From: an uncultured Cohaesibacter sp.
Lineage (GTDB): Bacteria; Pseudomonadota; Alphaproteobacteria; Rhizobiales; Cohaesibacteraceae
Assembly: GCF_963682185.1 (NCBI RefSeq)
Contig: NZ_OY821667.1
Span: 4,167,501 to 4,231,500, forward strand
Direction: 5' to 3'
DNA: 64,000 nucleotides
The position numbers were made by a program, and so were the translations under genes. This document shows positions 8,698 through 17,287 of this stretch, piece after piece. Positions within the stretch are counted from its first letter, which is position 1. Each line of letters starts with the position of its first letter. The notes under the pieces were generated by a model, which ran no database searches, was not told the DNA's origin, and was given only the letters and a program-made list of their open reading frames with translations.

Positions 8698-10139
8698 GCC
8701 GCATCTCCCTTCGTTTGCCTACGTCCGGCCTCACGCTCCGCCCACATCTGCTGGAAGGTCTTGCCCTCAGGGGCGGGGAACTCGCGATGTTTGGTCCATC
8801 CCCCGGCGGCAGGCAGGCGACGCATCAGGGCTGTTTGTGGTGCCAGATATTTCATCACCCGCATCCCAATGCGCATGGTGCGGTGATAAAGCTTGGGTCG
8901 GCGGGCAAAATAGGCCCAGCCCTTGAGCCCCCAACGCTGTGGTGTGGGGTTGAGATGGCGCTCATATTCCCTCTCGCGCCAATGACGCAGCATCTTGGGC
9001 AGGGGAATGCGCATCGGGCAGACACTTTCGCAGCGCCCGCAAAGCGTTGAGGCATTGGGCAGATGACCTGCCTTGTCCACTCCGACAAGGGATGGCGTCA
9101 AAACCGATCCCATCGGCCCTGGATAGACCCAGCCATAGGCATGGCCGCCCACGGCATGATAAACCGGGCAATGGTTGATGCAGGCCCCGCAGCGGATGCA
9201 ACGCAACATTTCTTCAAAATCCGTGCCCAGCATTTCCGAGCGGCCATTATCCAGCAGCACGACATGATATTCTTCCGGCCCGTCAGGGTCTTCGGGCCGG
9301 CGCGGACCGGTGGAAATGGTGGTGTAAACGCTCTGTTCCTGCCCAGTGGCCGAGCGTGCCAACAGGCGCAGGAAGACATCCAGATCATTAAGGGTCGGGA
9401 TCACTTTCTCGATGGATGCCAGCACGATATGCACCCGGCTGAGAGTCTGAGTCAGGTCGCCATTGCCCTCATTGGTCACGATCACCGACGAGCCGCTTTC
9501 GGCCACCAGAAAGTTGGCGCCCGTAATGCCGACATCGGCTGCGAAATATTTCTCGCGCAACACCTCTCGCGCTTCACCAAGCAGGGTGACCGGATCATCC
9601 AGATTGCGGTTCGGGTCAAGATTGGTGTGGGCACGGCGGAAGTCTGCTTCCACCTGATCCTTGGTCACATGCACCGCAGGCGCGATGATATGGCTGGGAT
9701 GTTCCCCTCTAAGCTGGATAATATATTCGCCAAGGTCGGTCTCGGTCACTTCCATGCCATCGGCTTCGAGAAAGGCATTGAGCTGCATTTCCTCCGAGAT
9801 CATCGATTTGCCCTTGGTCATCGTTCGCGCACCGACCGAATGACAGATATCGCGTACGATCTCGCAGGCATCCTGAGCCGTTTCCGCCCAATGCACATGC
9901 CCACCGCTGGCTGTTACCTTCTTCTCGTAATCTTCCAGATAGACATCCAGATGCTTGAGGGCGTGTGTCTTGATATCGCGCCCCAGATCGCGCAGATCCT
10001 CAAACTCGGGCAGAGCATCAACCGAGGCTTGCCGCTTGCCGATAAAGCCTGCCTCGACATTCTTGAGGGCCTTTTGCAGGGTGGCATCAGCAAGCGCGTC
10101 GCTTGCATTCTTCTTGAAATCGCGTGACTTGATTTCCAT
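8694..10139 (-). CDS. lutB: lactate utilization iron-sulfur protein B
   Basis: 481 residues, the usual length. A LUD domain fills roughly residues 60-300. Two 4Fe-4S cluster motifs follow: Cys 314, 317, 320 and 324 (CIRCGACINHC) and Cys 367, 370 and 374 (CGRCESVC). A C-terminal DUF3390-like tail ends the protein. In Bacillus LutABC this subunit carries electrons for L-lactate oxidation. It starts 14 bases after lutA ends and overlaps lutC by four bases. The operon has no permease or FadR/GntR regulator beside it in this window. Confidence 0.93.
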   Translation of the reverse strand: MEIKSRDFKKNASDALADATLQKALKNVEAGFIGKRQASVDALPEFEDLRDLGRDIKTHALKHLDVYLEDYEKKVTASGGHVHWAETAQDACEIVRDICHSVGARTMTKGKSMISEEMQLNAFLEADGMEVTETDLGEYIIQLRGEHPSHIIAPAVHVTKDQVEADFRRAHTNLDPNRNLDDPVTLLGEAREVLREKYFAADVGITGANFLVAESGSSVIVTNEGNGDLTQTLSRVHIVLASIEKVIPTLNDLDVFLRLLARSATGQEQSVYTTISTGPRRPEDPDGPEEYHVVLLDNGRSEMLGTDFEEMLRCIRCGACINHCPVYHAVGGHAYGWVYPGPMGSVLTPSLVGVDKAGHLPNASTLCGRCESVCPMRIPLPKMLRHWREREYERHLNPTPQRWGLKGWAYFARRPKLYHRTMRIGMRVMKYLAPQTALMRRLPAAGGWTKHREFPAPEGKTFQQMWAEREAGRRQTKGDAA

Positions 10140-10153
10140 CTATCCGCCTCCCT

Positions 10154-10993
10154 CTAGCGACCGGATTTCTCGCCAATAGCCGGACCATCGGCCATGTCGG
10201 CCAGCACTTCGGCAATATGGCGCACCTGAATGGCCGACCCGTCGCGCTTGAGCTTGCCTGCCATATTCATCAGGCATCCCATGTCGCCAGCAAGCAAGGT
10301 GCCCGCTCCGGCCTTGGTGATATTGTCGGTTTTCTTGCCGACGATGGCGTTGGAAATGTCGGGATATTTAACACTGAAGGTGCCGCCAAAGCCGCAACAG
10401 ACATCATTGTCAACCATCTCCTTGAGGTCCACACCGGGAACCGAAGCCAGAAGCTTGCGCGGCTGATCCTTGATGCCGAGCTCTCGCAGACCCGAACAGC
10501 TGTCATGATAGGTGACCGAGCCGGTGAAATGGGAGGACACGGTCTCGATCCCGGCCACATCCACCAGAAAGCTGACTAATTCATAGGTTTTGCCAGCAAC
10601 CGAAGCCGCACGGTCTGCCCATTGCGGCTCATCGGCGAGAAGGGATGGATAATGCTTGCGAATCATGCCCGCGCAGGAGCCGGATGGTGCGACCACATAA
10701 TCATACCCTTCGAACGCCTTGATCACCTGTTTGGCCAACGCTCTGGCATCGTCCTTGTCGCCCGAGTTATAGGCAGGTTGTCCGCAACAGGTCTGGTCTT
10801 TGGGCACTTCCAGCGTAAAGCCCGCATCTTCCAGCAGTTTGACTGCTGCAAATCCCACCGTTGGCCGGAACAGATCCACAAGGCAGGTAACAAACAGGCC
10901 AACAGTTTTGCCGGAAACATCCGCGCCTTTGGAGCCATCCCTCTTCTGGTCAGGCGTGGAGGGGGCGGAGAAATTCATTTCAATCTGGTTCAT
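10154..10993 (-). CDS. lutA: lactate utilization protein A, CCG-domain protein
   Basis: 279 residues with two cysteine-rich CCG domains: the first holds CLVDLF and DQTCCGQPAYNSGD, the second HDSCSGLRELG and DVCCGFGGTF. These domains bind non-cubane iron-sulfur clusters in the heterodisulfide-reductase and GlcF families. It is about 40 residues longer than typical LutA because of an N-terminal polar extension (through KGADVSGKT) before the first domain; the true start might be internal. First gene of lutABC. Confidence 0.9.
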   Translation of the reverse strand: MNQIEMNFSAPSTPDQKRDGSKGADVSGKTVGLFVTCLVDLFRPTVGFAAVKLLEDAGFTLEVPKDQTCCGQPAYNSGDKDDARALAKQVIKAFEGYDYVVAPSGSCAGMIRKHYPSLLADEPQWADRAASVAGKTYELVSFLVDVAGIETVSSHFTGSVTYHDSCSGLRELGIKDQPRKLLASVPGVDLKEMVDNDVCCGFGGTFSVKYPDISNAIVGKKTDNITKAGAGTLLAGDMGCLMNMAGKLKRDGSAIQVRHIAEVLADMADGPAIGEKSGR

Positions 10994-11043
10994 CGATCTC
11001 GGTCTTTGTAACGCTTGGGGCTATCAATCAATCGGACAATCAA

Positions 11044-11247
11044 TTGGGCGCAATCGCAGTGGTCCTGGGCATCTTTGGTTTTGCTATCTATTTGTCAGAA
11101 AAGAACAGCCTTGAGCCTCAAGGCGCCACCCGCTATGGGAAGCTCTTTTCCGGGAAACTGGTGTGCTGGCAGTCTGGAGATAAAAGAACAGATGCGCAAG
11201 AGCTCGAAAATGGACCCGGACTGAAAAATGCCGCTTTCCCACTGTGA
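11044..11247 (+). CDS. possible small membrane-anchored protein
   Basis: 67 codons from a TTG. The first 17 residues after the start form one hydrophobic helix (GAIAVVLGIFGFAIYL), followed by a charged 45-residue tail. The helix-then-polar layout and reasonable codon use make it a candidate small single-pass protein, divergent from lutA. There is no clear ribosome binding site and the start is a non-ATG codon, so it may be spurious. Confidence 0.25.
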   Translation: MGAIAVVLGIFGFAIYLSEKNSLEPQGATRYGKLFSGKLVCWQSGDKRTDAQELENGPGLKNAAFPL

Positions 11248-11517
11248 GGATATCAAGGTTGGCCAGCTATTCTGAAAGCGAAAAAGAGGGATGGAGCCAT
11301 CCTTTTTAACAGCTCGACTATGGAATAAGGGTGCCCTTAACGCAGCCACAGGCAACAGAGGCGCTTGCGTAAAATCTTTATAAAATCCATGCACTAAAGC
11401 GGCATACAACAAACTGCATTGCCGCGCAGGGCAGGATTTTTACGGATCTCGGTTCGGCCTGATCGGGATATCTTTTGCGGTTTGTCGGGTGAGCAAATTT
11501 AAAAAAAAGCTTGAGTC

Positions 11518-11733
11518 TTGGGCCGGAAAGAGAAAGGATATGGAGGTGAAATCGGAGCTATTTGTGATGGTGTAGGTCAGTCAATTGATCACAGGCATCC
11601 TTGTTCCGCAGAAGGGGTTTGGGTCCGTTTCTGCAATGATGAAGTGCGTAGGGCGCATGCGCTCCCCGTCACGGGTGAGCATGAGCATGGCCAGATATAT
11701 TGCCCCGATTGCAACAGACCGTTGAACGCGTAA
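11518..11733 (+). CDS. possible small CxxC zinc-ribbon protein
   Basis: 71 codons from a TTG. The last 30 residues are protein-like (HALPVTGEHEHGQIYCPDC then NRPLNA stop), with a CPDC knuckle and several histidines that could bind zinc. The first 35 residues look less convincing, and the start lacks a good ribosome site although GGAGG occurs within the first codons. It could be a remnant or a true small protein of unknown role. Confidence 0.3.
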   Translation: MGRKEKGYGGEIGAICDGVGQSIDHRHPCSAEGVWVRFCNDEVRRAHALPVTGEHEHGQIYCPDCNRPLNA

Positions 11734-11989
11734 AGCGTCAGGCCGCATTCGCCATTTTCGGCGATGTGCAGGAGATGCAGAGGGTCTATGGAGGAGGCAA
11801 GAGAGCTGGGGAATTGCTATTCGGCACCTCGGCTCTCTTATTTCTCTGGGCCGACAATGTCACAAAAGGGTTTCCGTGATTGGAATGATGGCCATGGGTA
11901 AAACGATCGCCCCTGTTGCTTTCTCTCCCATTTTTCGGGCACAGTCCACTCCGCCCATTTTTCCTTCTTCGACTTTTGAAAGAATTCGC

Positions 11990-12568
11990 ATGACCCAACC
12001 GCCGGCTATCTCCCTGTCGATCGCTACGCCAGATGACGCCCAAGCCATTGCTGAACTGAAAGTGATTTGCTGGCGCGATGCCTATGAAGGGCTGATGCCC
12101 AAGACCAGTCTTGATGGCCTCAAGGCCGCTGATGAAGTACCGCACTGGCGCGATTGGTTAGCCGACGAGACAGCCGGGCTGGTGGCCCACTTGCTTTGGC
12201 TGGATGGCGCGCTTGTGGGGTATGGTCTGGCTGGCCCGATGCGTCTGGGGGATCGTCCGGGCAAAGAAATCGCAGCCGATGGCGAGCTATATGCTCTTTA
12301 TATCCACCCTGATTTCCAGCGCCGCACATTCGGGCGAACGCTTTTGTCTGCGCTCGTTGATGCAATGATCACTGAAGGGTACAAGAGCATCGGGGTCTGG
12401 ATGATCGGTGGCAATATGCGGGCCGAGCAATTCTATCTCAAGCTGGACGCTGAAGAGGTTGTCAAACGGGTGGAAATCCACCATGGCCGCATCGCCTATC
12501 GCGAAAAGGGCTGGATCTGGCGCGATCTGCCCAAGCTCGCGGCGCGGTTGACGATCCACCCAGTTTAG
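11990..12568 (+). CDS. GNAT family N-acetyltransferase
   Basis: 192 residues. The acetyl-CoA binding core is visible as GELYALYIHPDFQRRTFGRT (motif A, with an imperfect Q/R-x-x-G-x-G/A loop), and the N-terminal WRDAYEGLMP is the usual start of RimI-like acetyltransferases. Substrate unknown. I chose the ATG at 11990 (MTQPPAIS) because the fold starts there; an in-frame ATG at 11876 would add a poorly conserved 38-residue leader. It is convergent with the cytochrome c gene. Confidence 0.8.
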   Translation: MTQPPAISLSIATPDDAQAIAELKVICWRDAYEGLMPKTSLDGLKAADEVPHWRDWLADETAGLVAHLLWLDGALVGYGLAGPMRLGDRPGKEIAADGELYALYIHPDFQRRTFGRTLLSALVDAMITEGYKSIGVWMIGGNMRAEQFYLKLDAEEVVKRVEIHHGRIAYREKGWIWRDLPKLAARLTIHPV

Positions 12569-12592
12569 CGCCTTGTTTGTTGCGCAAAAAAA

Positions 12593-12614
12593 ATCCCGGC
12601 AGGGGTGCCGGGAT
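12593..12614 (-). terminator. terminator of the cytochrome c gene
   Basis: ATCCCGGCA and TGCCGGGAT are perfect 9-base arms with a 4-base loop. On the minus strand the hairpin runs straight into a T tract (A7 just left of 12593 on plus). It ends the minus-strand cytochrome gene. Confidence 0.85.
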
Positions 12615-12680
12615 TGAATGGTGTCGCTTTTGATACTTTGCCCCTCTGGTGTTGATGGGGGTAAGCGCAAATCAAAGAGC

Positions 12681-13082
12681 CTATTCGGCAGAAAATGTCT
12701 TCAGATAAGCAATGACGTCTTCGCGCTGATCTTCCTTTTTCAGCTTGAAGGTCATCTTGGATTTTCCTTTCACGCCAGCTTCCTTGAGGAAATCTTTAGG
12801 GTCCAAAAGATAAGCCATCAGCTTTTCTTCATCCCAGGTTTCGCCCTGCTCGCCCAGTGCGAGATAGCCGTCGGAATATTTGTAGCCATCAACAGAGCCA
12901 ATCGCGCGGCCGACAACGCCGTTGAGCAGTGGCCCCACTTTGTTCTCAGCCCCTTCGCCGATCTGATGGCAGGCTTTGCATTTCTTGAAAACCTTCTCAC
13001 CCTTTGCAGCATCGCCTTCTGCGAAAGCGCCCAGAGTGGAAGCAAGGAAAAACATTCCGGCAACAGCAACCAAACGTTTCAT
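12681..13082 (-). CDS. class I c-type cytochrome (c2/c550-like)
   Basis: 133 residues: signal peptide through residue 21 (LGAFA), then a single heme motif CKACH (about residues 35-39) and a Met axial ligand in the KSKMTF segment. The length and the KGxxxFKKCKACH and DVIAYLKT context match small soluble periplasmic cytochromes c2/c550, electron carriers between complex III and terminal oxidases or reductases. Monocistronic, with a good terminator at 12593-12614. The partner is not visible here. Confidence 0.9.
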   Translation of the reverse strand: MKRLVAVAGMFFLASTLGAFAEGDAAKGEKVFKKCKACHQIGEGAENKVGPLLNGVVGRAIGSVDGYKYSDGYLALGEQGETWDEEKLMAYLLDPKDFLKEAGVKGKSKMTFKLKKEDQREDVIAYLKTFSAE

Positions 13083-13591
13083 ACTTGCGGTCCCTTTCTA
13101 AGATTGGCAGCCAGCATTCCCCTCCTCAGGTCGGTGCGTGACTGCTGGTCGACATAAGCAAAATATCGTACAGCCTGTTCTGATCAACCGGGCAAATCGG
13201 CACACTGCAGATCTTTGTGAGCTGTGCGCAATCGTTGTAGGCCGGTCTTGCCAGGTAGGGCTAGTAAACAGGTTGAATGGTTACAGCTCTCTGAATATTT
13301 GGCAAGAGACAGATTGTAGCACTTCTAAGAGATACGAATTCCTTTTGAATCGCAAGAGGGTAGAACAACCGACCTGCTGGCTGTTGTGCTGCATGATGCC
13401 AAACAATGTTAATCAAAGGAAAAAAAACCGGAAATCAACGGTTGTTGAAGGGGTGATTTGTATATCATTAAGTTTAATTCCCATTGTTCTCGATGGAGCA
13501 AAAGAATTAATGCAGTGAAAATAGCGTTTTAAGAAGATTTTATCATCTCTGTCCTATAACGAAGGCTGAATTGTGCGACAGGACGGGGAAT
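13083..13591. other. intergenic region before the diguanylate cyclase
   Basis: About 510 bases between divergent genes. It holds the two promoters, which I could not place precisely, and AT-rich sequence near 13500. No supported reading frame or hairpin. Confidence 0.4.
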
Positions 13592-14899
13592 ATGAACGCT
13601 AGTTCAAACGTGCCTGAAAGAGACCTATACGCGATCTATGATGACCTGAGTGATGGCGTCATGATTATGGGATCTACAGGCAAAGAACTATATCGAAACA
13701 AGGCTATGAAGCGTCTTCCAGACCATCTGGAAAACCGTCTCATGAGCTTTGTCGGGATCGATGAATGCATTTGCGAGAAAAGTCGGCACGAAAAACTGGT
13801 CTCCCGCTCGCAAATGGAAGGCTGGAGCTTTAATTGTTACGCCCATGGTCTAGGCAAGCTGATTCTTGTGAAGTTTGACGATCAACTGGGTAAGCAGATC
13901 AAAGCTTTGCGAGCCGAGTTCTCTGATGCCATCCGCGACGGCATGCCTGCGGCCTCCGCTGCGATGAAGGTGTTGCGCGATCACGTCAATTCGCGCTGGG
14001 TGGCCATCGGCAGTCTGGATTTCAATTCCCGTAGTGTCCTGTTCGATCTGGCTTATGACGGCGAGCATCTTCGGGCCAACCAGTTGCCAGCGCTCAAATG
14101 CTATCCAGGTGGCAAGCCCTGCGAACATAATCCGCTGATGACGGCCGATCTTCCAGCCCATTTCATCAATAGCCACGAGCTTGAGGCCTATGGTATTGGC
14201 CATGTGATTGGCATGAGCATGCATAACCATCGCGAGGAGTGCGTGGGGTACGCATTGCTGGCCGATGAAGCTGAGCCAAACCAGATGCGCCAAAGCGTTA
14301 CGCTGCTCAAGGAACTGGCCGTGCTCTATGGCCCCTATTTCGAAGTCAGTTCCGCTCACCAGAAGGTCAGCAAGGCCGTCGCCGATGCCAATACGGATGT
14401 CGTGACCGGTCACGGCAACCGGCGTGCGATGGAAAGCTTTTTGCAAGGATGCCTTGACGAAATGCAGCGCGAGCAGGAAGAGGCCGACGTGCTCACCCTG
14501 TTTGACAGCAGGGCCATGCGCAATTCCGTTGTGATGCTGCTCGATATGGATGGCTTCAAGCGGGTCAATGATCTTCTTGGTCATGGGGAAGGGGACAGAG
14601 CCTTGCGCCTCGTTGCCGATAGTTTGCAGGAAATCGATAGCAACAGTCGGGTCTTCCGCTTTGGCGGTGACGAGCTGGTGCAAGTCTTTCCTCGTGCGGG
14701 CGATCTGGATTCCGATGAATTGCGCCTCTATGTCAACGATGTTGAGAGAAAGCTCGATAGCCACGGTTTCAAGGGTCTGGGGCTCAGCCTCGGGATCGTG
14801 CATCTATTCGAGGGCGATGGCTCCTATGCGTCGCTGATGACTTTGGCCGATGCTCGCATGTATCACGAAAAGCGCCTGCGTTCGGTCGCTTTCATTTAG
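13592..14899 (+). CDS. GGDEF-domain diguanylate cyclase (GGDEL variant)
   Basis: 435 residues, soluble. Residues about 10-100 resemble a PAS-type sensor, and 110-255 a GAF-like domain (SAAMKVLRDHVNSRWVAIG). The GGDEF domain covers about 262-435: DVVTGHGNRRA, LLDMDGFKRVNDLLGHGEGD, and the signature written FRFGGDELV (358-362), i.e. GGDEL instead of GGDEF. The catalytic Asp/Glu pair is kept, so cyclic-di-GMP synthesis is plausible. No RxxD inhibitory site is obvious. The ATG at 13592 follows GACGGGG. It ends within four bases of the convergent MocR gene. Confidence 0.88.
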   Translation: MNASSNVPERDLYAIYDDLSDGVMIMGSTGKELYRNKAMKRLPDHLENRLMSFVGIDECICEKSRHEKLVSRSQMEGWSFNCYAHGLGKLILVKFDDQLGKQIKALRAEFSDAIRDGMPAASAAMKVLRDHVNSRWVAIGSLDFNSRSVLFDLAYDGEHLRANQLPALKCYPGGKPCEHNPLMTADLPAHFINSHELEAYGIGHVIGMSMHNHREECVGYALLADEAEPNQMRQSVTLLKELAVLYGPYFEVSSAHQKVSKAVADANTDVVTGHGNRRAMESFLQGCLDEMQREQEEADVLTLFDSRAMRNSVVMLLDMDGFKRVNDLLGHGEGDRALRLVADSLQEIDSNSRVFRFGGDELVQVFPRAGDLDSDELRLYVNDVERKLDSHGFKGLGLSLGIVHLFEGDGSYASLMTLADARMYHEKRLRSVAFI

Positions 14900-16308
14900 G
14901 TGTAAAGGTCTGCTGATGAGGCCGCATGCGGCATTGCTTCCCGTTCCTGCCTGAAATCATCCAACAGCCGCAAAGCCTTCTCATATTGCGCTAGAGAGGG
15001 AATGGCCCCCAGTGCAAGACGCACTGCCGAGGGCACCGGACTGGAGCCGACGACAAAGTGATGCGCCCCCAGAACCGAAATACCCCGTCTGCCGGCTTCC
15101 AGTTCAAAGACCGCCGGATTCTGATCCGCTCGCAGATGAAGCCAACCGCTGAAGCGGTCTGGATAGAGTTCGATACTCTGTCCGAGGATCGCTTTCGCAA
15201 TGGCGTGGCGCTCGGCCAGGGCTGCCTGTTTGCGTAGCCGGTTCTTTTCTATCTCGCCACTATCGATCCAGTGCCGCACCAGTTCCGCCCCAATCGGCGA
15301 GGACATGGAGCTAATGTCCGTGATGACGCGCAGCAGCGAGGAACGCACCGTTTGCGGCGCACAGATAAAGCCAGTGCGCAGGCCTCCGCCGAGAATTTTG
15401 GAAGCGGAAGCCACAATGCAGGTTCGCTCTGGCACCCGGTGCCACATGGATTGCTTAAGAGCGGAAAGAACGGGGCAGTAAGGGTCATCCTCGATCACCC
15501 ATAGATCATGCCGTTTTGCGCAATCGGCCAATTCATCAAGCCGTTTGGAAGAGGTCGGTCGCCCACTGGGATTATGCACATTGGGGCCGATGAAGAGACC
15601 CGCCACCGGTCGTCTCTTGCAAAGTGCGTCCAGTTGGTCGGCGCTCATGCCTTCCGCGTCTGCCCCAATGGGAGCCAGACGGACACCAAGGCGCGGTGCG
15701 GCATTGATCAGGCCGGGATAGCTTAGTGCTTCCAGCGCCAGTATGTCGCCATCCTTGAAAATGCCTTGCAACAAAACCTGCAAGGCATGTTGCGCCCCCG
15801 AGGTTAGCAAAATGCGATCAACGGGCGCGTCGACATTGTAATAGGAAAAGAGCGCGCGCCCGGCTTCTCTGTGGCGCGCAAGTCCTTCGATCGGTGTGTA
15901 ATTGAGCACCCGCCCGATCCCCGTTTGGTGGGAGAGTGCCTCGAAGGCTGCACCCAAATCCGGGTCCATATGGGAGAGGGGGTAATTATGAGCGAGATCC
16001 AGCTCTGAAAGGACTTCATCTTCCGGCATAAGCGGTGAGGTGGGGCGGTTTTGTGGCGCAACAAAGGTTCCCCGCCCGATTTCTCCCTTCACGAGCCCCA
16101 TCTTCTCGGCGCGCTCATAGACGCGGGTTATGGTGCCATGGGTTACACCAAGAGACCACGCCAGCGCGCGCTGGGGAGGCAGGCGTGTGCCTTCGGCGAG
16201 GCGTCCATCTGCAATGTCCCGCGCCATGATGTCCGAGAGGGCAATATAGAGAGGGCCTTCCAGACCTGTAATGTCCGGTTGCCAGGAGAGCGGCTGCTTC
16301 ATGATCAT
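14896..16308 (-). CDS. MocR-type GntR/aminotransferase regulator
   Basis: 470 residues: an N-terminal GntR winged helix (LPPQRALAWSLGVTHGTITR, about residues 35-55) fused to a fold-type I aminotransferase domain. The PLP lysine lies in SASKILGGGLRTGF and the preceding VIEDDPYCP is typical. MocR proteins are transcription factors that sense pyridoxal phosphate or amino compounds rather than enzymes. I favour the ATG at 16308 or the one at 16302; a longer frame runs through the intergenic region. It is divergent from a LysE-type exporter, with TTGTATC repeats between them, so it probably controls that exporter. Confidence 0.88.
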   Translation of the reverse strand: MIMKQPLSWQPDITGLEGPLYIALSDIMARDIADGRLAEGTRLPPQRALAWSLGVTHGTITRVYERAEKMGLVKGEIGRGTFVAPQNRPTSPLMPEDEVLSELDLAHNYPLSHMDPDLGAAFEALSHQTGIGRVLNYTPIEGLARHREAGRALFSYYNVDAPVDRILLTSGAQHALQVLLQGIFKDGDILALEALSYPGLINAAPRLGVRLAPIGADAEGMSADQLDALCKRRPVAGLFIGPNVHNPSGRPTSSKRLDELADCAKRHDLWVIEDDPYCPVLSALKQSMWHRVPERTCIVASASKILGGGLRTGFICAPQTVRSSLLRVITDISSMSSPIGAELVRHWIDSGEIEKNRLRKQAALAERHAIAKAILGQSIELYPDRFSGWLHLRADQNPAVFELEAGRRGISVLGAHHFVVGSSPVPSAVRLALGAIPSLAQYEKALRLLDDFRQEREAMPHAASSADLYT

Positions 16309-16351
16309 GTCTTCTCGGTTCGGCGCCGATGGCGATCGGCATGTCAGAATA

Positions 16352-16433
16352 ATTGTCACTGTAACAATAAAACAATTGATACAAAAGCCCGTTTGTAGGC
16401 AAAGTATGAACGATAAATTGTATCGATTGTATC
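16352..16433. promoter_or_regulatory. MocR-type operator repeats
   Basis: TTGTATC occurs twice as a direct repeat (16418-16424 and 16427-16433, 9-base period), and its complement GATACAA stands at 16378-16384. An additional dyad ATTGT (16352-16356)/ACAAT (16364-16368) lies closer to the regulator. Direct-plus-inverted repeats of this type are the known binding pattern of MocR/PdxR regulators. Role inferred. Confidence 0.55.
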
Positions 16434-16482
16434 TATTTACCGCACAAGAGAGCGGCGAGAGAAAAAGAAGACAGGTAGTGAA

Positions 16483-17094
16483 ATGACTGATTGGTCGACA
16501 TTGATGGCGTTCGCCGTGTTTGTATGCGTCATGTCCGGAACACCGGGTCCGGGCAATCTGACATTCATGGCGCTGGGGGCAAAAGCTGGCTTTGGTGCGG
16601 TGGTCCGCCCCTTGTGCGGAGCCATATTGGGCGCAGCGATGCTGGGGCTTTGCGTCGCTTTGGGCCTGGGCGCCCTGCTGATGCAGGAGGGCTGGATTGC
16701 GAATATCTTCCGCGGCTTGAGTATGGGCTATATGCTCTATCTGGCATGGCGCATCATGACGATGCACAAGGCGGACAAGAAGGACGCGGCGCATCTGTCT
16801 TTTGCGGAAGGCATTCTGATCCATCCGCTAAGCCCCAAAACATGGGCCATGTATAGCATCGCCTTTTCGCTCTATTTCAACCCTACCGGATCTTTGCTCG
16901 ATGAAACCGCAATTCTCATCGGTGGCTTTGCCATGGGAGGGCTGGTCTTCCATTCGCTCTGGGGCTTCATGGGAGCAAAAGTCATGCAGTTTCTGGGGGA
17001 CGGTCGCAAATATCAGCTCTTCACCGCCACCATGGCTGTGCTGATGGTGGGCACCACGGCCTGGTCGCTCTGGGCCAAGACCGGCGCCTCATGA
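16483..17094 (+). CDS. LysE/RhtB family amino-acid exporter
   Basis: 203 residues, five to six membrane helices, the usual size. The family signature GTPGPGNLTFMALGAKAG is at residues about 20-37, and HPLSPKTWAMY is the conserved mid-protein motif. These proteins export amino acids or their analogues. It is divergent from a MocR regulator with repeats in the gap, a typical exporter/regulator unit. The exported compound is unknown. Confidence 0.9.
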   Translation: MTDWSTLMAFAVFVCVMSGTPGPGNLTFMALGAKAGFGAVVRPLCGAILGAAMLGLCVALGLGALLMQEGWIANIFRGLSMGYMLYLAWRIMTMHKADKKDAAHLSFAEGILIHPLSPKTWAMYSIAFSLYFNPTGSLLDETAILIGGFAMGGLVFHSLWGFMGAKVMQFLGDGRKYQLFTATMAVLMVGTTAWSLWAKTGAS

Positions 17095-17161
17095 GCGCCG
17101 CTTGGAAAAGTCTCAAGACTGCTGCATCATCCGTATGAGCAGATGAAGTAATGCCAAAGAA

Positions 17162-17188
17162 AAAGGGCCATCCCCCAGGATAGCCCTT
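17162..17188 (-). terminator. terminator of the L,D-transpeptidase gene
   Basis: On the minus strand AAGGGCTATCC and GGATGGCCCTT form an 11-base stem with one mismatch, followed by TTTTTC. It lies 100 bases beyond the transpeptidase stop and between convergent genes. Confidence 0.7.
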
Positions 17189-17287
17189 AAAGTTGGATCC
17201 ATAATCGGATCACTCTCAAGTCAAAAACAAAGCGTGGCAGATGGCACTCAAAATTGTCCCCTGTGCGCCACCTGACAGAGTCTGGTC

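Larger units (their letters stand above)
10994..11989. other. gene-poor stretch with two weak small ORFs
   Basis: Nearly 1 kb between divergent lutA and the GNAT gene. It includes the lutA promoter region and two small frames listed separately (11044-11247 and 11518-11733). The remainder, including the run of A residues near 11500, shows no repeat, RNA or other gene that I can support. Confidence 0.4.

Noticed and set aside
9063..10127. 354-codon plus-strand frame opposite lutB
   Set aside because: Shadow of lutB, whose iron-sulfur motifs are unmistakable.
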